Origin: Actinomycetes bacterium | GTDB lineage: Bacteria > Actinomycetota > Acidimicrobiia > Acidimicrobiales > RAAP-2 | Assembly: GCA_021831035.1 (NCBI GenBank) | Contig: JAKBNL010000002.1 | Coordinates: 62,001-126,000 of the forward strand | DNA: 64,000 bases | Reading direction: 5' to 3' | Shown here: positions 29,814 through 41,526 of the stretch, piece by piece | Numbering within the stretch: position 1 is the first letter of the stretch | Layout of the letters: every line of letters starts with the position of its first letter | Made by a program: the position numbers and the translations under genes | The notes under the pieces: generated by a model | The model's input: only the letters and a program-made list of their open reading frames with translations | What the model was told of the DNA's origin: nothing | Database searches by the model: none

Positions 29814-31872
29814 ACTCGCGCTGGGCGCTCAGGTGGTTGACCGGCTGGAGTCGGCGCCAGCGCCGGTCGGTGCCCAGGACCCAGGTGAACTCGTCGTCGG
29901 CCCAGGTGACCTCGAAGGCGTCGACCACCTCGCGCGCCAGTGTGGGGTTCTCTAAGGGCACCAGCACCTCCACGCGCCGGTCGAGGTTGCGCTCCATGAG
30001 GTCGGCCGAGCCCAGGTAGGCGCTGAACCCGGGCTCGCCGGGCGTGCCGAAGAGGAAGAGCCGGGAGTGCTCGAGGAACTCGCCCACCAAGGAGTGGACG
30101 GTGATGTTCTCCGACAGCCCCGGCACCCCCGGGCGCAGGCAGCACAGGGTGCGCACGACGAGTCGGATCCCGACCCCGGCGGCCGACGCCTCGTAGAGGG
30201 CGTCGATCACGGCCGGGTCGGTGAGGCCGTTGACCTTGATCGCGATCCGGCCCTCGGGGCCGCGCGCGCGCTGGGCGTCTATGAGCTCGATCACCCGCGG
30301 GCGGGTCGACTGGGGGGAGACGACGAGCTTCTCGTAGTCCCCGATGCGCGAGAAGCCGGTGAGGAAGTTGAACAGCTCGCCGACGTCGTGGGTCACCGCC
30401 GGGTCGCGGGTGAGCAGGCCGAAGTCCTCGTAGACCCGGGCGGTGCGGTCGTTGTAGTTACCGGTGCCCACGTGGGCGTAGCGCACGGTCGTGTCGCCCT
30501 CGGCGCGCAGCACGAGGGTGATCTTCGCGTGGGTCTTCAGCCCGACGATGCCGTAGACGACGTGGACGCCCGCGTCCTCGAGCGCCTTGGCCCACTCGAT
30601 GTTGGCCGCCTCGTCGAAGCGGGCCTTCAGCTCGACGAGCGCCACCACCTGCTTGCCGCGTTCGGCGGCGTGGATGAGCGAGGCCACGATCGGCGAGTCG
30701 CCCGAGGTGCGATAGAGCGCCTGCTTGATCCCGACCACCCGGGGGTCGCTCGCCGCCTGGGCGGTAAAGGCCTCCACCGAGTCGGTGAAGGAGTCGTAGG
30801 GGTGGTGCAGGAGGATGTCGCCCTCGCGCACCGCGGCGAAGACGTCGCCGACGTGCTCGCCCTCGAGGAGCCGGCGCGGGGTGACCGGCGACCAGCTCTC
30901 CCCCTTGAGGTCGGGTCGGTCGATCCCGTACAGGCTCCACAGGTCGCGCACGCCCACGAAGGCGTCGGTCACGTAGACCTGGCTCATCTCGAGGTCGAGC
31001 TGGTCGACGAGCAGCTTCAAGAACTCCTCGGACATGTCGCGCTGGATCTCGACGCGCAGGGCCTCGCCGAAGCGTCGGCGACGCAGCTCGATCTCAACCG
31101 CGACGAGCAGGTCGTCGGCCTCATCCTCGTCGAGGGTCAGGTCGGCGTTGCGCGTCACCCGGAACAGGTCAGCCCGGCCGATGCGCATCCCCGGGAAGAG
31201 CTTGTCCAGGTGGGCGACGATCAGGTCCTCGAGCAGGCACCACTGACCCTCGCCCGCCTCGAGGAACCGCGGCAGCGAGCTCGGCACCTTCACGCGCGCG
31301 CTGCGCTCGTCACCGGTGACCGGATCCAGCACGGTCACGGCGATGTTGAGCGAGAGGTTCGAGATCATCGGGAAGGGGTGACCCGGGTCGACCGCGAGCG
31401 GGGTGAGGATCGGGTAGACGTTCTCGTCGAAGTACTTGGCCAGGCGCTCGCGCGCCGGCGCCGCGAGCTGGTCGTGGGCCACGAGGGCGATGCCGGCACG
31501 GGCCAGCTCGGGCAGGAGCTGGTCGCGCAGGAGCCGGTCCTGGCGCTCGGTGAGCTCGAGCACCCGCTCACGGATCGCGGCCAACTGCTCACGCGGTCGC
31601 ACCCCGTCCACCGAGGGCGTCTGGACGCCCGCGGCGAGCTTGTCCTCCAGCGAGACCACGCGCACCTGGAAGAACTCGTCGATCATGTCGGCGAAGATCG
31701 CGACGAACTTGCAGCGATCGAGCACCGAGAGCCCCTGGTCCTCGCCCAGGTCGAGCAGGCGCGCGCCGAACTCGAGTCGGGAGAGCTCGCGGTTGGAGAA
31801 CCGCTCGGAGCCGAAGGCCACCAGGTCTATCGCCACCGCGTCGCTCTCCTCGCTGGAACCCCTCGCCACCAT
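29767..31872 (-). CDS. ppk: Polyphosphate kinase 1
   Basis: PPK1 makes polyphosphate from ATP. The 701-residue length is normal. The autophosphorylated histidine lies in YAHVGTGNYN and the second histidine in FLEHSRLFLFG. The N-terminal domain begins RFSNRELSRLEF, as in the family. The frame is open 24 codons upstream, but those would run into the ftsW-like gene on the other strand. I chose the ATG at 31872 (MVARGSSEES), leaving only 20 bp between the two divergent start codons. Confidence 0.95.
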   Translation of the reverse strand: MVARGSSEESDAVAIDLVAFGSERFSNRELSRLEFGARLLDLGEDQGLSVLDRCKFVAIFADMIDEFFQVRVVSLEDKLAAGVQTPSVDGVRPREQLAAIRERVLELTERQDRLLRDQLLPELARAGIALVAHDQLAAPARERLAKYFDENVYPILTPLAVDPGHPFPMISNLSLNIAVTVLDPVTGDERSARVKVPSSLPRFLEAGEGQWCLLEDLIVAHLDKLFPGMRIGRADLFRVTRNADLTLDEDEADDLLVAVEIELRRRRFGEALRVEIQRDMSEEFLKLLVDQLDLEMSQVYVTDAFVGVRDLWSLYGIDRPDLKGESWSPVTPRRLLEGEHVGDVFAAVREGDILLHHPYDSFTDSVEAFTAQAASDPRVVGIKQALYRTSGDSPIVASLIHAAERGKQVVALVELKARFDEAANIEWAKALEDAGVHVVYGIVGLKTHAKITLVLRAEGDTTVRYAHVGTGNYNDRTARVYEDFGLLTRDPAVTHDVGELFNFLTGFSRIGDYEKLVVSPQSTRPRVIELIDAQRARGPEGRIAIKVNGLTDPAVIDALYEASAAGVGIRLVVRTLCCLRPGVPGLSENITVHSLVGEFLEHSRLFLFGTPGEPGFSAYLGSADLMERNLDRRVEVLVPLENPTLAREVVDAFEVTWADDEFTWVLGTDRRWRRLQPVNHLSAQREFKRRALDRARSYSPA

Positions 31873-31892
31873 CGTATTGGTACGCTTCTGCG
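31873..31892. promoter_or_regulatory. 20-bp divergent promoter between ppk and the SEDS gene
   Basis: Only 20 bp separate the divergent start codons. The plus strand has TACGCT (31881-31886) ending 6 nt before the GTG at 31893. The minus-strand -10 is less clear (TACCAA or a shifted AATACG). Each gene's upstream promoter sequences must lie inside the other's coding region, so the two polymerase sites cannot be occupied together. Confidence 0.5.
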
Positions 31893-33290
31893 GTGGCGAA
31901 GCACGCGCGCAGCGGGAGCCCGCCGACCCCACTGGCCCCCCCACCCGCCGTCGGCGCCACCCCGAGCGAGCGGCCCCCGCGACTTCGCCTCACCGAACTG
32001 ACCCTCTTGTTCCTCGCCTGGGTCGTGACCGGCGCCTTCTACGCCCTCGCCTACCTGGGGGCCCAGGGCCGCATGCCGCCCAGCTACGTCTCGTTCCTCG
32101 TCGGGATGGTCGTCGTGTCGCTCGGGATGCACGTGGTCGTCGGCCGCCTGGCGCCACGGTCCTCCCAGGTCCTCTTGCCCATCGCCACCCTGCTCAACGG
32201 CATCGGCTACGTCGAGATCGCCCGGTGGGACCCCCCCCTCGCGCGCCAGCAGTCCCTGTGGTACCTCGTGAGCGCCGTGGCCCTCGCCGTGGTGCTCCTC
32301 GTCGTACGTCGGGTGCGCGACCTCGACCGCTACCGCTACCTGACCCTGCTCGGCGGACTCGTCCTGCTCGCCGCGCCGATGGTCCCCAAGGTCGGCACCT
32401 CGGTCAACGGGGCCCGGCTCTGGATCTACCTCGGCCGGTTCTCCTTCGAGCCGGTCGAGTTCGCGAAGATCCTCCTCGTGGTCTTCTTCGCCTCGTACTT
32501 CGCGGCCAACCGCGACCTGCTCACCACGCCGACCCAGCGCCTGGGCCCGTGGCGGATCGTCGCGCCCAAGGTCCTCGTGCCCATCCTCGCCGCCTGGGGC
32601 CTCTCGGTGGCCATCCTCGGGGCCGAGAACGACCTCGGCTTCGCCATCTTGATCTTCGCGCTCTTCATCGCCCTGCTCTGGGTGACGACCGGACTCAAGT
32701 CCTACGTCGCCCTGGGCACGGGCCTGCTGGTGGGCGGGGCCCTCATCGCCGACCGCCTCTTCCCCCAGGTCCAGGGGCGCGTCAGCGAGTGGCTGGACCC
32801 CTGGTCGAGCGTGAACCTCGCCCACTCGACCCAGCTCGCCTACGGCTGGTTCTCGATCGCCGCCGGCGGGGTCGCCGGGACCGGCCTCGGCCTCGGCCAC
32901 TCGGGCACCATCCCCTTTGTCACCTCCGACATGATCTTCGCGGCGCTCGCCGAGGAGCTCGGCCTCGTCGGGGTGATCGTCATCGTCGCGCTCTTCGCCG
33001 CCCTCGTCGGCGAGGGCTTCCGCATCGCCCAGCGCGCACCCTCGGACTTCGTGCGCCTGGCGGCCGGCGGGCTGACGGCGCTGCTCGGCTTCCAGACCAT
33101 CGTCATCATCGGTGGGATCCTGCGCCTCCTGCCCTTCACCGGGATCACCCTGCCCTTCATGGCCTACGGCGGCAACGCCCTCATCGCGAACTACGTGGTG
33201 CTGGCCCTGTTGATCCGCATCTCGGACGAGGTGGCCATCGAGCGTCGCGGCGGCGAGGTGCTCATCGTGCACCACACCCCGGGCGACTAG
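31893..33290 (+). CDS. SEDS-family peptidoglycan polymerase (FtsW/RodA type)
   Basis: The 465-residue protein has a proline-rich cytoplasmic start, about ten hydrophobic segments and SEDS motifs: EPVEFAKILLV, LGAENDLGFAILIF, the catalytic-loop segment FVTSDMIFAALAEELGLVG with its aspartate, and LPFMAYGGNALIANYV near the end. SEDS proteins polymerise peptidoglycan glycan strands with a class B PBP. The length and sequence resemble the actinobacterial RodA-like proteins that sit beside pbpA, but no PBP gene is adjacent. A second SEDS gene follows 0.5 kb away. The stop shares CTAG with the DUF151 gene. Confidence 0.9.
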   Translation: MAKHARSGSPPTPLAPPPAVGATPSERPPRLRLTELTLLFLAWVVTGAFYALAYLGAQGRMPPSYVSFLVGMVVVSLGMHVVVGRLAPRSSQVLLPIATLLNGIGYVEIARWDPPLARQQSLWYLVSAVALAVVLLVVRRVRDLDRYRYLTLLGGLVLLAAPMVPKVGTSVNGARLWIYLGRFSFEPVEFAKILLVVFFASYFAANRDLLTTPTQRLGPWRIVAPKVLVPILAAWGLSVAILGAENDLGFAILIFALFIALLWVTTGLKSYVALGTGLLVGGALIADRLFPQVQGRVSEWLDPWSSVNLAHSTQLAYGWFSIAAGGVAGTGLGLGHSGTIPFVTSDMIFAALAEELGLVGVIVIVALFAALVGEGFRIAQRAPSDFVRLAAGGLTALLGFQTIVIIGGILRLLPFTGITLPFMAYGGNALIANYVVLALLIRISDEVAIERRGGEVLIVHHTPGD

Positions 33291-33817
33291 GTGTAGTAGG
33301 CCCGCAGGACCTCTTCGGCGCAGAGGATCGGCGCCGGCACGTTCTGGCGCAGCGCCAGGGCCAGCGCGTCGCTCGCCCGGCAGTCCAGGACCTCGCGGCC
33401 GTGGGGCGTCATCAGGTCGATCTCGGCGAAGAAGACCCCGCCCTCGTAACGCACGATCCGCGCGGCGATGACGTCGACCCGCGACCGCGCCAGGGCCGTG
33501 GCCAGCAGCTCGTGAGTGGTCGGACGCCGTCCGGTGAGCTGGATGTGGGCCGCGTGCAGCGCGATCGCGTCGGCCGTGGCCACCGGGATCGCCAGGTACC
33601 GGAAGGGCGACTCGGCCTCTTGGAGGTGGACGTAGGGCGAGGGGTCCGCGAGGTCGTAGAGCACGGACTCGAAGTGCAGCACCCGAAAGACGGCACCCGA
33701 CGCCCCCGGTGCGCCCTCGACGGCCCCGGGCGCCGGTTCGCTCGCGCTGGGGTCCTCGCCGTCGGTCACGGCCGGCGCCTCGGGCGCGGCGACGTCGCGC
33801 TCGGCCGTCTCGTCCAT
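33287..33817 (-). CDS. Bifunctional nuclease-family (DUF151) protein
   Basis: This 176-residue protein has an acidic, alanine-rich N-terminal stretch of about 40 residues and then a DUF151 domain: EAESPFRYLAIPVATADAIA, TTHELLATAL, the segment DLMTPHGREVLDCRASDALA and AEEVLRAYY. DUF151 members include plant-type bifunctional nucleases; the bacterial role is unclear. The GTG three codons upstream overlaps the -10 box, so I used the ATG at 33817, which is 7 nt after TAGGGT. It follows rodA on the same strand. Confidence 0.87.
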   Translation of the reverse strand: MDETAERDVAAPEAPAVTDGEDPSASEPAPGAVEGAPGASGAVFRVLHFESVLYDLADPSPYVHLQEAESPFRYLAIPVATADAIALHAAHIQLTGRRPTTHELLATALARSRVDVIAARIVRYEGGVFFAEIDLMTPHGREVLDCRASDALALALRQNVPAPILCAEEVLRAYYT

Positions 33818-33824
33818 CGCGCTC

Positions 33825-33830
33825 ACCCTA
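33825..33830 (-). promoter_or_regulatory. -10 box of the DUF151 gene, overlapping the rodA stop codon
   Basis: TAGGGT on the minus strand; its first three bases are the TAG stop codon of rodA (33828-33830). It ends 7 nt before the ATG at 33817. Confidence 0.5.
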
Positions 33831-34976
33831 ACCGGCGCGGCGCGACACCGACAGGACGACCCCGCCCGAGGCGAAGAACACCAACGTCGCCGAGCCGCCG
33901 TAGCTGAGGAACGGCAACGGGATGCCCGTCATGGGCATGATGCCCATGTCCATCCCGATGTTCTCAAAGCAGCTGAACGCGAAGAAGACGAAGATGCCGA
34001 TCGCGAGGAGTCGTCCCATCGTGTCGCGCGCGTGGCGGCCCACCATGAAGATCCGGAAGGCCACGAAGGCGAGCAGACCGATCACCACGACCGAGCCGAT
34101 GAACCCGACCTGCTCACCGATGGCCGTGAAGATGAAGTCGGTCTGCTGCTCGGGCACGTAGCCGAGCACGGTCTGGAGGCCGTGGAAGAGGCCGGCGCCG
34201 TGGAGTCCGCCAGCGCCGATGGCCGACTTGGCGTTGTCGACCTGGTAGATCAGCGGCGCCAGCTGGGGGTTGTTGGAGTTCTGGTTGAGGAAGGCCGTGA
34301 ACCGGTCGACCTGGTAGCGCTTGAGCACGTCGAGGTAGGTGGCCACGACGAGGCCCACCGAGCCCAGCACGGCCAGCATGGTCATGAACCGGGGCGGCAC
34401 CCCGGCCACCACCAGCATCGCGCCGATCGTGAGCACGATCACCACCGAGGTCCCGAGGTCGGGCTGCTTCACGATCAGCAGGAGCGGGACGGCCGACATC
34501 ACGAGCAGCCGCACCACGTCGTACATGGTGAGGCCCTCGCGTCGCCGCTCGCAGTACGTCGCCACGGCCAGCACCAGACAGAGCACGGTGAACTCGCTCG
34601 GCTGGATCTGGATCGTCCCACCGAGGCTGTACCAGCGCTGGGCGCCGAGCGCACTGCGGCCCACGACGAACAGCCCCGCCAGGGCGACCAGGCTCACCAC
34701 GTAGAGCGGGGTGGCGGCGATCTCGAAGCGCCGGTAGTCGAAGCGCGACACCACGTACATCACGACGACGCCCAGCACCACGAAGACGGCCTGGCGCTCG
34801 ACGTAGTAGTGGGGGTTGAGACCGGCGTTCACCAGCGCCTGGCGGGTGGCGCTGTAGATCATGACGACCCCGGTCAGGCCGAGGACGATGATCCCGGCGA
34901 ACAACCCCCAGTCCATCGACCCGGGCGCCCGCAGCCGGCCGAGCACCAGGTCACGGACCTCGCGGACCTCGCTCAC
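33828..34976 (-). CDS. rodA: RodA-type SEDS peptidoglycan polymerase
   Basis: The 382-residue protein fits the core RodA/FtsW family: MDWGLFAGIIVLGLTGVVMI, GTIQIQPSEFTVLCLVLA, VKQPDLGTSVVI, GYVPEQQTDFIFTAIGEQ with the catalytic aspartate, and IPLPFLSYGGSATL. It lacks the long proline-rich start of the other SEDS protein. The open frame extends upstream, but the GTG at 34976 overlaps the aroE TGA (GTGA) and gives a normal N-terminus. It is the last gene of an alaS-ruvX-mltG-aroE-rodA run, so its expression is linked with the wall hydrolase MltG. Confidence 0.93.
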   Translation of the reverse strand: MSEVREVRDLVLGRLRAPGSMDWGLFAGIIVLGLTGVVMIYSATRQALVNAGLNPHYYVERQAVFVVLGVVVMYVVSRFDYRRFEIAATPLYVVSLVALAGLFVVGRSALGAQRWYSLGGTIQIQPSEFTVLCLVLAVATYCERRREGLTMYDVVRLLVMSAVPLLLIVKQPDLGTSVVIVLTIGAMLVVAGVPPRFMTMLAVLGSVGLVVATYLDVLKRYQVDRFTAFLNQNSNNPQLAPLIYQVDNAKSAIGAGGLHGAGLFHGLQTVLGYVPEQQTDFIFTAIGEQVGFIGSVVVIGLLAFVAFRIFMVGRHARDTMGRLLAIGIFVFFAFSCFENIGMDMGIMPMTGIPLPFLSYGGSATLVFFASGGVVLSVSRRAG

Positions 34977-35755
34977 CTCACGACCTCGAGGAGTTCGGCA
35001 CCGTCCAAGGCTACGTCCCACCAGCCCGACATGAGCCGCGCCGCGGTGTAGCACAGCATCGCCAACCCGTTCTGGGTCCGGCAGCCCGCCGTCCGGTACC
35101 GGGCCAGCCAGGGTGTCTCGCGGGGCTCGTAGGCCAGGTCCACCGCGACCGTGTCGGTCGTCGTGCCCTGCAAGACGGCGCCCTCGGGACCGCGCGCGGG
35201 GGCCGGGACGGTGTTGACGACGACCCCGACCGGCCGGTAGACGAGCGCCCCGGGGTGAACCCGCGGGTAGCGCTCGGCCAGGAGCGCGGCCGGGCCCGGG
35301 CGGCGCGCGACGACCGACACGCTGGCCGCTCCCCCCTCGACCAGGGCGTCGACGATCGCCCGCGCCGCTCCGCCGGCGCCCAGGACGACCGCGTGGGCGT
35401 CGGCGATCACGTCGCCGAAGGTCGCCGCGAGAGCGTCGCGGAAGCCGTCGCCGTCGGTCGAGTCGCCCACCAGGCGCCCCTCGCGCACCACGATCCCGTT
35501 GACCGACGACGTGCGTCGAGCGACGTCGCTCACCTCGTCACAGGCCGCGAGGGCTCGGCCCTTGAGCGGCGCGGTCACCGCGACGGCGTCGAACTCTCTG
35601 ACCACCAGGTCGCGCAGGTCGTGGGCCTCCTCGGGGGAGACCTCGCGAGCCCGCGAGTGACCGCGCAACCCCGCGCGCGCCAGGCCCGCCTCGTGCAGAC
35701 GCGGGGAGAGGGAGTGGGCGACGGGTGCGCCCACGACCCCGAGTCGCCACTCCAT
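34973..35755 (-). CDS. aroE: Shikimate dehydrogenase
   Basis: AroE reduces 3-dehydroshikimate with NADPH. The 260-residue protein has the substrate-site start GVVGAPVAHSLSPRLHEAGL (SLSP motif), AVTAPLKGRAL (lysine as catalytic base), STDGDGF, the nucleotide loop LGAGGAARA and QNGLAMLCYTAARL at the end. The ATG overlaps the mltG stop (TGATG). The mltG-aroE order is common in actinobacteria. Confidence 0.93.
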   Translation of the reverse strand: MEWRLGVVGAPVAHSLSPRLHEAGLARAGLRGHSRAREVSPEEAHDLRDLVVREFDAVAVTAPLKGRALAACDEVSDVARRTSSVNGIVVREGRLVGDSTDGDGFRDALAATFGDVIADAHAVVLGAGGAARAIVDALVEGGAASVSVVARRPGPAALLAERYPRVHPGALVYRPVGVVVNTVPAPARGPEGAVLQGTTTDTVAVDLAYEPRETPWLARYRTAGCRTQNGLAMLCYTAARLMSGWWDVALDGAELLEVVR

Positions 35756-36789
35756 CACAGTCCCCGCTTGGCCGCCAGGGCCTCGGCGGCCAGCTGCTCG
35801 GCGAAGGTCCGCGAGAACCTCTCGTCCCCGGCCCGGTCGATCACCTCGAAGTACAGCCACGGCCCCGGGGGCGCGTGCAGCACGGCCGAGAGTGCGCTGG
35901 CCGAGACGGTGCAGATCGGCGTCGGCGGCAGCCCGGCGTGGAGGTACGTGTTGTACGGCGAGGGGGTCTGCTCGATCGCGTGGGTGACCGGTCCCCCGTC
36001 GATGTGCAGGGCGTAGAGCACGGTGGCGTCCATCTGCAGGGCGTCGCCGGTGGCCAGGCGGTTGTAGATCACCCGAGCCACCCGGGGCATGTTCTTCGGG
36101 TAGTACCCCTCCTTCTCGACGATCGAGGCGGCCACCACGAGCTGATAGGCGTCGAGCCCGTCGATCGTCGTGGTGGGGGTGAGACCGGCCCGGGCCGCCT
36201 CGGCGTCGAAGGCGGCCACCATCTCGTGGGCCAGTCGCTTGGGCGACGTCCCGGGGGTGACGAGGTACGAGCGTTCGCCGATGAGCCCCTCGGGCGAGGG
36301 ACCGTGGTGGTACGGGCTCGCGGCGGCGGCGGCGGGCAGCGCCTTCTGCAGCGCCGTCGCGTAGCGGGTCCCGAGGATCGAGCCGGCGACCTGCTGGTAG
36401 AGCTCGTAGGTGGTCAGTCCGGCCGTGTTCTCGATGAGCGCCACGTTCGGCCCGCCCGCCAGCACGGCGCGCACGCTCGAGAACGAGGCGCCCTGGCGCA
36501 TCTGGTAGGCCCCCGGCTGGACGATCGGGGCCCCGAGGACGACCGCCTCGAGGCGGAAGGCGAAGGGCGAGGCGATCACGCCGGCCCGGCGCAGGTCCCC
36601 GGCCACCTGGGCGAAGGACTGGCCCGGGCTGACCTCGACGATCACGCGCTTGTGGCCGCTCGAGAAGATCGGGTACATCTGCAGCAGGAACCAGACGACC
36701 CCGAGAGCGACGAGGACCGCGGCGAGCCCGGCCGCCAGCAGAGCGCGCGAGCGGCCGGAGGATCCGCGCACCTCGGCGTGGCTAGCCAC
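35755..36789 (-). CDS. mltG: Endolytic murein transglycosylase
   Basis: MltG cuts nascent glycan strands and sets their length. The 344-residue protein has a single N-terminal membrane anchor (about residues 16-37), a LysM-like region (VIVEVSPGQSFAQVAGDLRR) and the catalytic YceG domain with ASIVEKEGYYPKN (catalytic Glu), VARVIYNRL, LQMDATVLYAL and YNTYLHAGLPPTPI. The GTG at 36789 overlaps ruvX by 8 bp; earlier in-frame starts would lie inside ruvX. Confidence 0.93.
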   Translation of the reverse strand: MASHAEVRGSSGRSRALLAAGLAAVLVALGVVWFLLQMYPIFSSGHKRVIVEVSPGQSFAQVAGDLRRAGVIASPFAFRLEAVVLGAPIVQPGAYQMRQGASFSSVRAVLAGGPNVALIENTAGLTTYELYQQVAGSILGTRYATALQKALPAAAAASPYHHGPSPEGLIGERSYLVTPGTSPKRLAHEMVAAFDAEAARAGLTPTTTIDGLDAYQLVVAASIVEKEGYYPKNMPRVARVIYNRLATGDALQMDATVLYALHIDGGPVTHAIEQTPSPYNTYLHAGLPPTPICTVSASALSAVLHAPPGPWLYFEVIDRAGDERFSRTFAEQLAAEALAAKRGL

Positions 36790-37195
36790 GCTCGCCCCCG
36801 AGGTAGGACTCGAGCACCACCACCGCGGCGGCACTGTCGATGACCGCGCGCGCCTCGCGGGCCCGCCGCCCGGCCCCGGCGAGACGCCGGCCGGCCTCGA
36901 CCGTCGAGAGCCGCTCGTCCACCGCGACGACCTCGACACCGTCGAGCGCCTCGCGCAGGTCGCGCCAGAGCGCGTCGGCGAGCGCGGTGCTCGCGGTCGT
37001 CCGTCCCGACAGGGCCACCGGACGGCCCACGACCACGGTCTCGACGCCCTCGTCGGCGACGAGCGCCGCGACCCGCGCGACGAGCCCGTCGCCACCCGCC
37101 AGGGCCGGGCGCGGGAAGGCCATCGTGCGGGCCGAGTCGCTGAGCGCCACCCCGCAGCGCACGCGGCCCGGGTCGAGCGAGAGGACCCGCCCCAC
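36782..37195 (-). CDS. ruvX: Putative pre-16S rRNA nuclease YqgF/RuvX
   Basis: The 137-residue RNase H-fold protein starts MGRVLSLDPGRVRCGVALSD with the first catalytic aspartate, and has VVVGRPVALSG and VVAVDERLSTVEA with further acidic residues. The family completes 16S rRNA 5'-end maturation. It lies between alaS (2-nt gap) and mltG, its usual place. Confidence 0.92.
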   Translation of the reverse strand: MGRVLSLDPGRVRCGVALSDSARTMAFPRPALAGGDGLVARVAALVADEGVETVVVGRPVALSGRTTASTALADALWRDLREALDGVEVVAVDERLSTVEAGRRLAGAGRRAREARAVIDSAAAVVVLESYLGGERG

Positions 37196-37197
37196 GG

Positions 37198-39747
<2,550 letters not shown>

Positions 39748-39753
39748 GGCGTC

Positions 39754-39759
39754 ACTCTA
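39754..39759 (-). promoter_or_regulatory. -10 box of alaS (leaderless promoter)
   Basis: TAGAGT on the minus strand ends 6 nt before the alaS GTG. The spacer GACGCC is identical to that of rel at 45011-45016. Confidence 0.6.
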
Positions 39760-39789
39760 CCGGTGGGCCCGATTACCCCTGGTGGGGGG

Positions 39790-41526
39790 TTACGCCGGCC
39801 GGACCGGGCCGAGGTGCAGGTCACGCCGCTGGCGCTCGCTGATGACCTTGGGCGCCCCGGTCATGAGGTCGGCCCCCGACTGGGTCTTGGGGAAGGCGAT
39901 CACCTCGCGGATGTTCTCCACGCCGGCGAAGATCGCCACCAGCCGGTCGATCCCGAAGGCGAAGCCGGCGTGGGGCGGGGCACCGTAGCGGAAGGCCCCC
40001 AGGAGGAACCCGAAGCGGTACTCCGCCTCCTCGTCGGAGATCCCGAGGGAGCGGAACACCTCGCGCTGGATGTCGGGACGGTGCACGCGCACCGAGCCGC
40101 TGCCCAGCTCCCAGCCGTTCAGCACCAGGTCGTAGGACTGGGCCCGTACGCTCAACGGGTCGCTGCCCAGCCGGTCGAGGTCCTCGGGGTGGGGCATGGT
40201 GAAGGGGTGGTGGGCGGCCACGGGGTTGCCCTCCTCGTCGAGCCCCTCGAACATCGGGAAGTCGACGACCCACACGTAGCGGTGCGGCCCCGCCGACACC
40301 GGCGGCGCCCCGAGCTCGACGCGCAGCGCGCCCAGCACCCGACAGGCCAGGGCGTGGGCGTCGGCGACCGCGAGCACCAGGTCGCCCGGCCCGGCGCCGT
40401 CGACCCCGGCGACGGCGGCCGCCTCGTCGGGTGAGAGGACCTTCGCGAGCGGCGCGTCGAGGCCGTCGGGCCCGACGCGGAACCAGGCGAGGCCCCGGGC
40501 CCCGAGGGCCCTGGCGCGCTCGACGAGCTGGTCGAGTCGGCTCCGGCTGAGGCTCGCCCCACCCGGCACCCGCAACGCCTTCACGCACGGCGCCTGGAGG
40601 GCCCGGACGCCGGTCGTGGCGAAGGCGGCCGTGAGGTCCGCGAGGGCCATCTCGAAGCGCAGGTCGGGCTTGTCGGTGCCGTAGCGGTCGAGCGCCTCGG
40701 CCCAGGTCATCTCGGCGATCGCGCCGGGCCGCTCCCCCGTCGCCACCTCGGCCGCGTCGAGCACGGCGCGCGAGACGAAACGGCGCACGTCCTCTTGGGT
40801 CACGAAGCTGGCCTCGAGGTCGAGCTGGGTGAACTCGAACTGGCGGTCGGCGCGCAGGTCCTCGTCGCGCAGGCACCGGGCGATCTGGTAGTAGCGGTCG
40901 AAACCGCCCACCATGAGCAGCTGCTTGGCGATCTGGGGGCTCTGGGGCAGCGAGTAGAACTCGCCGTCGTGGAGCCGCGAGGGCACGACGAACTCGCGCG
41001 CGCCCTCGGGGGTCGGCGCCCACAGGAGGGGCGTCTCGACCTCGACGAAGCCCTGGGCGTCCATCGCGGCGCGCAGGGCGGCGTTCACCCGCGCGCGCAG
41101 GCGCAGGTGGGACTGCATCGGCTCGCGGCGCAGGTCGAGGTAGCGGTACTTGAGGCGCACGGCCTCGTCGGCCTCGGCGTGCTCGTCCAGGGGCAGCGGC
41201 GTCGGCTCGGACTCCGCCAGCACCTCGACCTCGCAGTCGGTGAGCTCGACGGCCCCGGTGGCCAGGCGCTCGTTGCGCGTGCCCTCCGGTCGGGGCGCGA
41301 CGGTACCCGTCACGCGCACCACGTACTCGTTGCGCACCTCCAGCGTGCCCGCGACCACCGCCTGGACGATCCCTGAGCGGTCGCGCAGGTCCAAGAAGGC
41401 GAGGTGCTCGCCGTGCTCGCGGCGGCGCGCCACCCACCCGCAGACGCTGACCCGCCGGCCCACGTCCGACGGGCCGAGCGTCCCGCACAGCGCGTCGCGC
41501 AGGCTGGTCGCCTCGAACTCGCTCAC
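39790..41526 (-). CDS. aspS: Aspartyl-tRNA synthetase
   Basis: The 578-residue class IIb synthetase has an N-terminal OB-fold anticodon domain (VSVCGWVARRREHGEHLAFL), motif 2 (YYQIARCLRDEDLRADRQFE), the bacterial-type GAD insertion and motif 3 (HAGFAFGIDRLVAIFAG). The ATG overlaps the hisS TGA (ATGA). It follows rel and hisS in one transcription direction, the arrangement known from mycobacteria. Whether it also charges tRNA-Asn depends on gatCAB elsewhere. Confidence 0.96.
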   Translation of the reverse strand: MSEFEATSLRDALCGTLGPSDVGRRVSVCGWVARRREHGEHLAFLDLRDRSGIVQAVVAGTLEVRNEYVVRVTGTVAPRPEGTRNERLATGAVELTDCEVEVLAESEPTPLPLDEHAEADEAVRLKYRYLDLRREPMQSHLRLRARVNAALRAAMDAQGFVEVETPLLWAPTPEGAREFVVPSRLHDGEFYSLPQSPQIAKQLLMVGGFDRYYQIARCLRDEDLRADRQFEFTQLDLEASFVTQEDVRRFVSRAVLDAAEVATGERPGAIAEMTWAEALDRYGTDKPDLRFEMALADLTAAFATTGVRALQAPCVKALRVPGGASLSRSRLDQLVERARALGARGLAWFRVGPDGLDAPLAKVLSPDEAAAVAGVDGAGPGDLVLAVADAHALACRVLGALRVELGAPPVSAGPHRYVWVVDFPMFEGLDEEGNPVAAHHPFTMPHPEDLDRLGSDPLSVRAQSYDLVLNGWELGSGSVRVHRPDIQREVFRSLGISDEEAEYRFGFLLGAFRYGAPPHAGFAFGIDRLVAIFAGVENIREVIAFPKTQSGADLMTGAPKVISERQRRDLHLGPVRPA

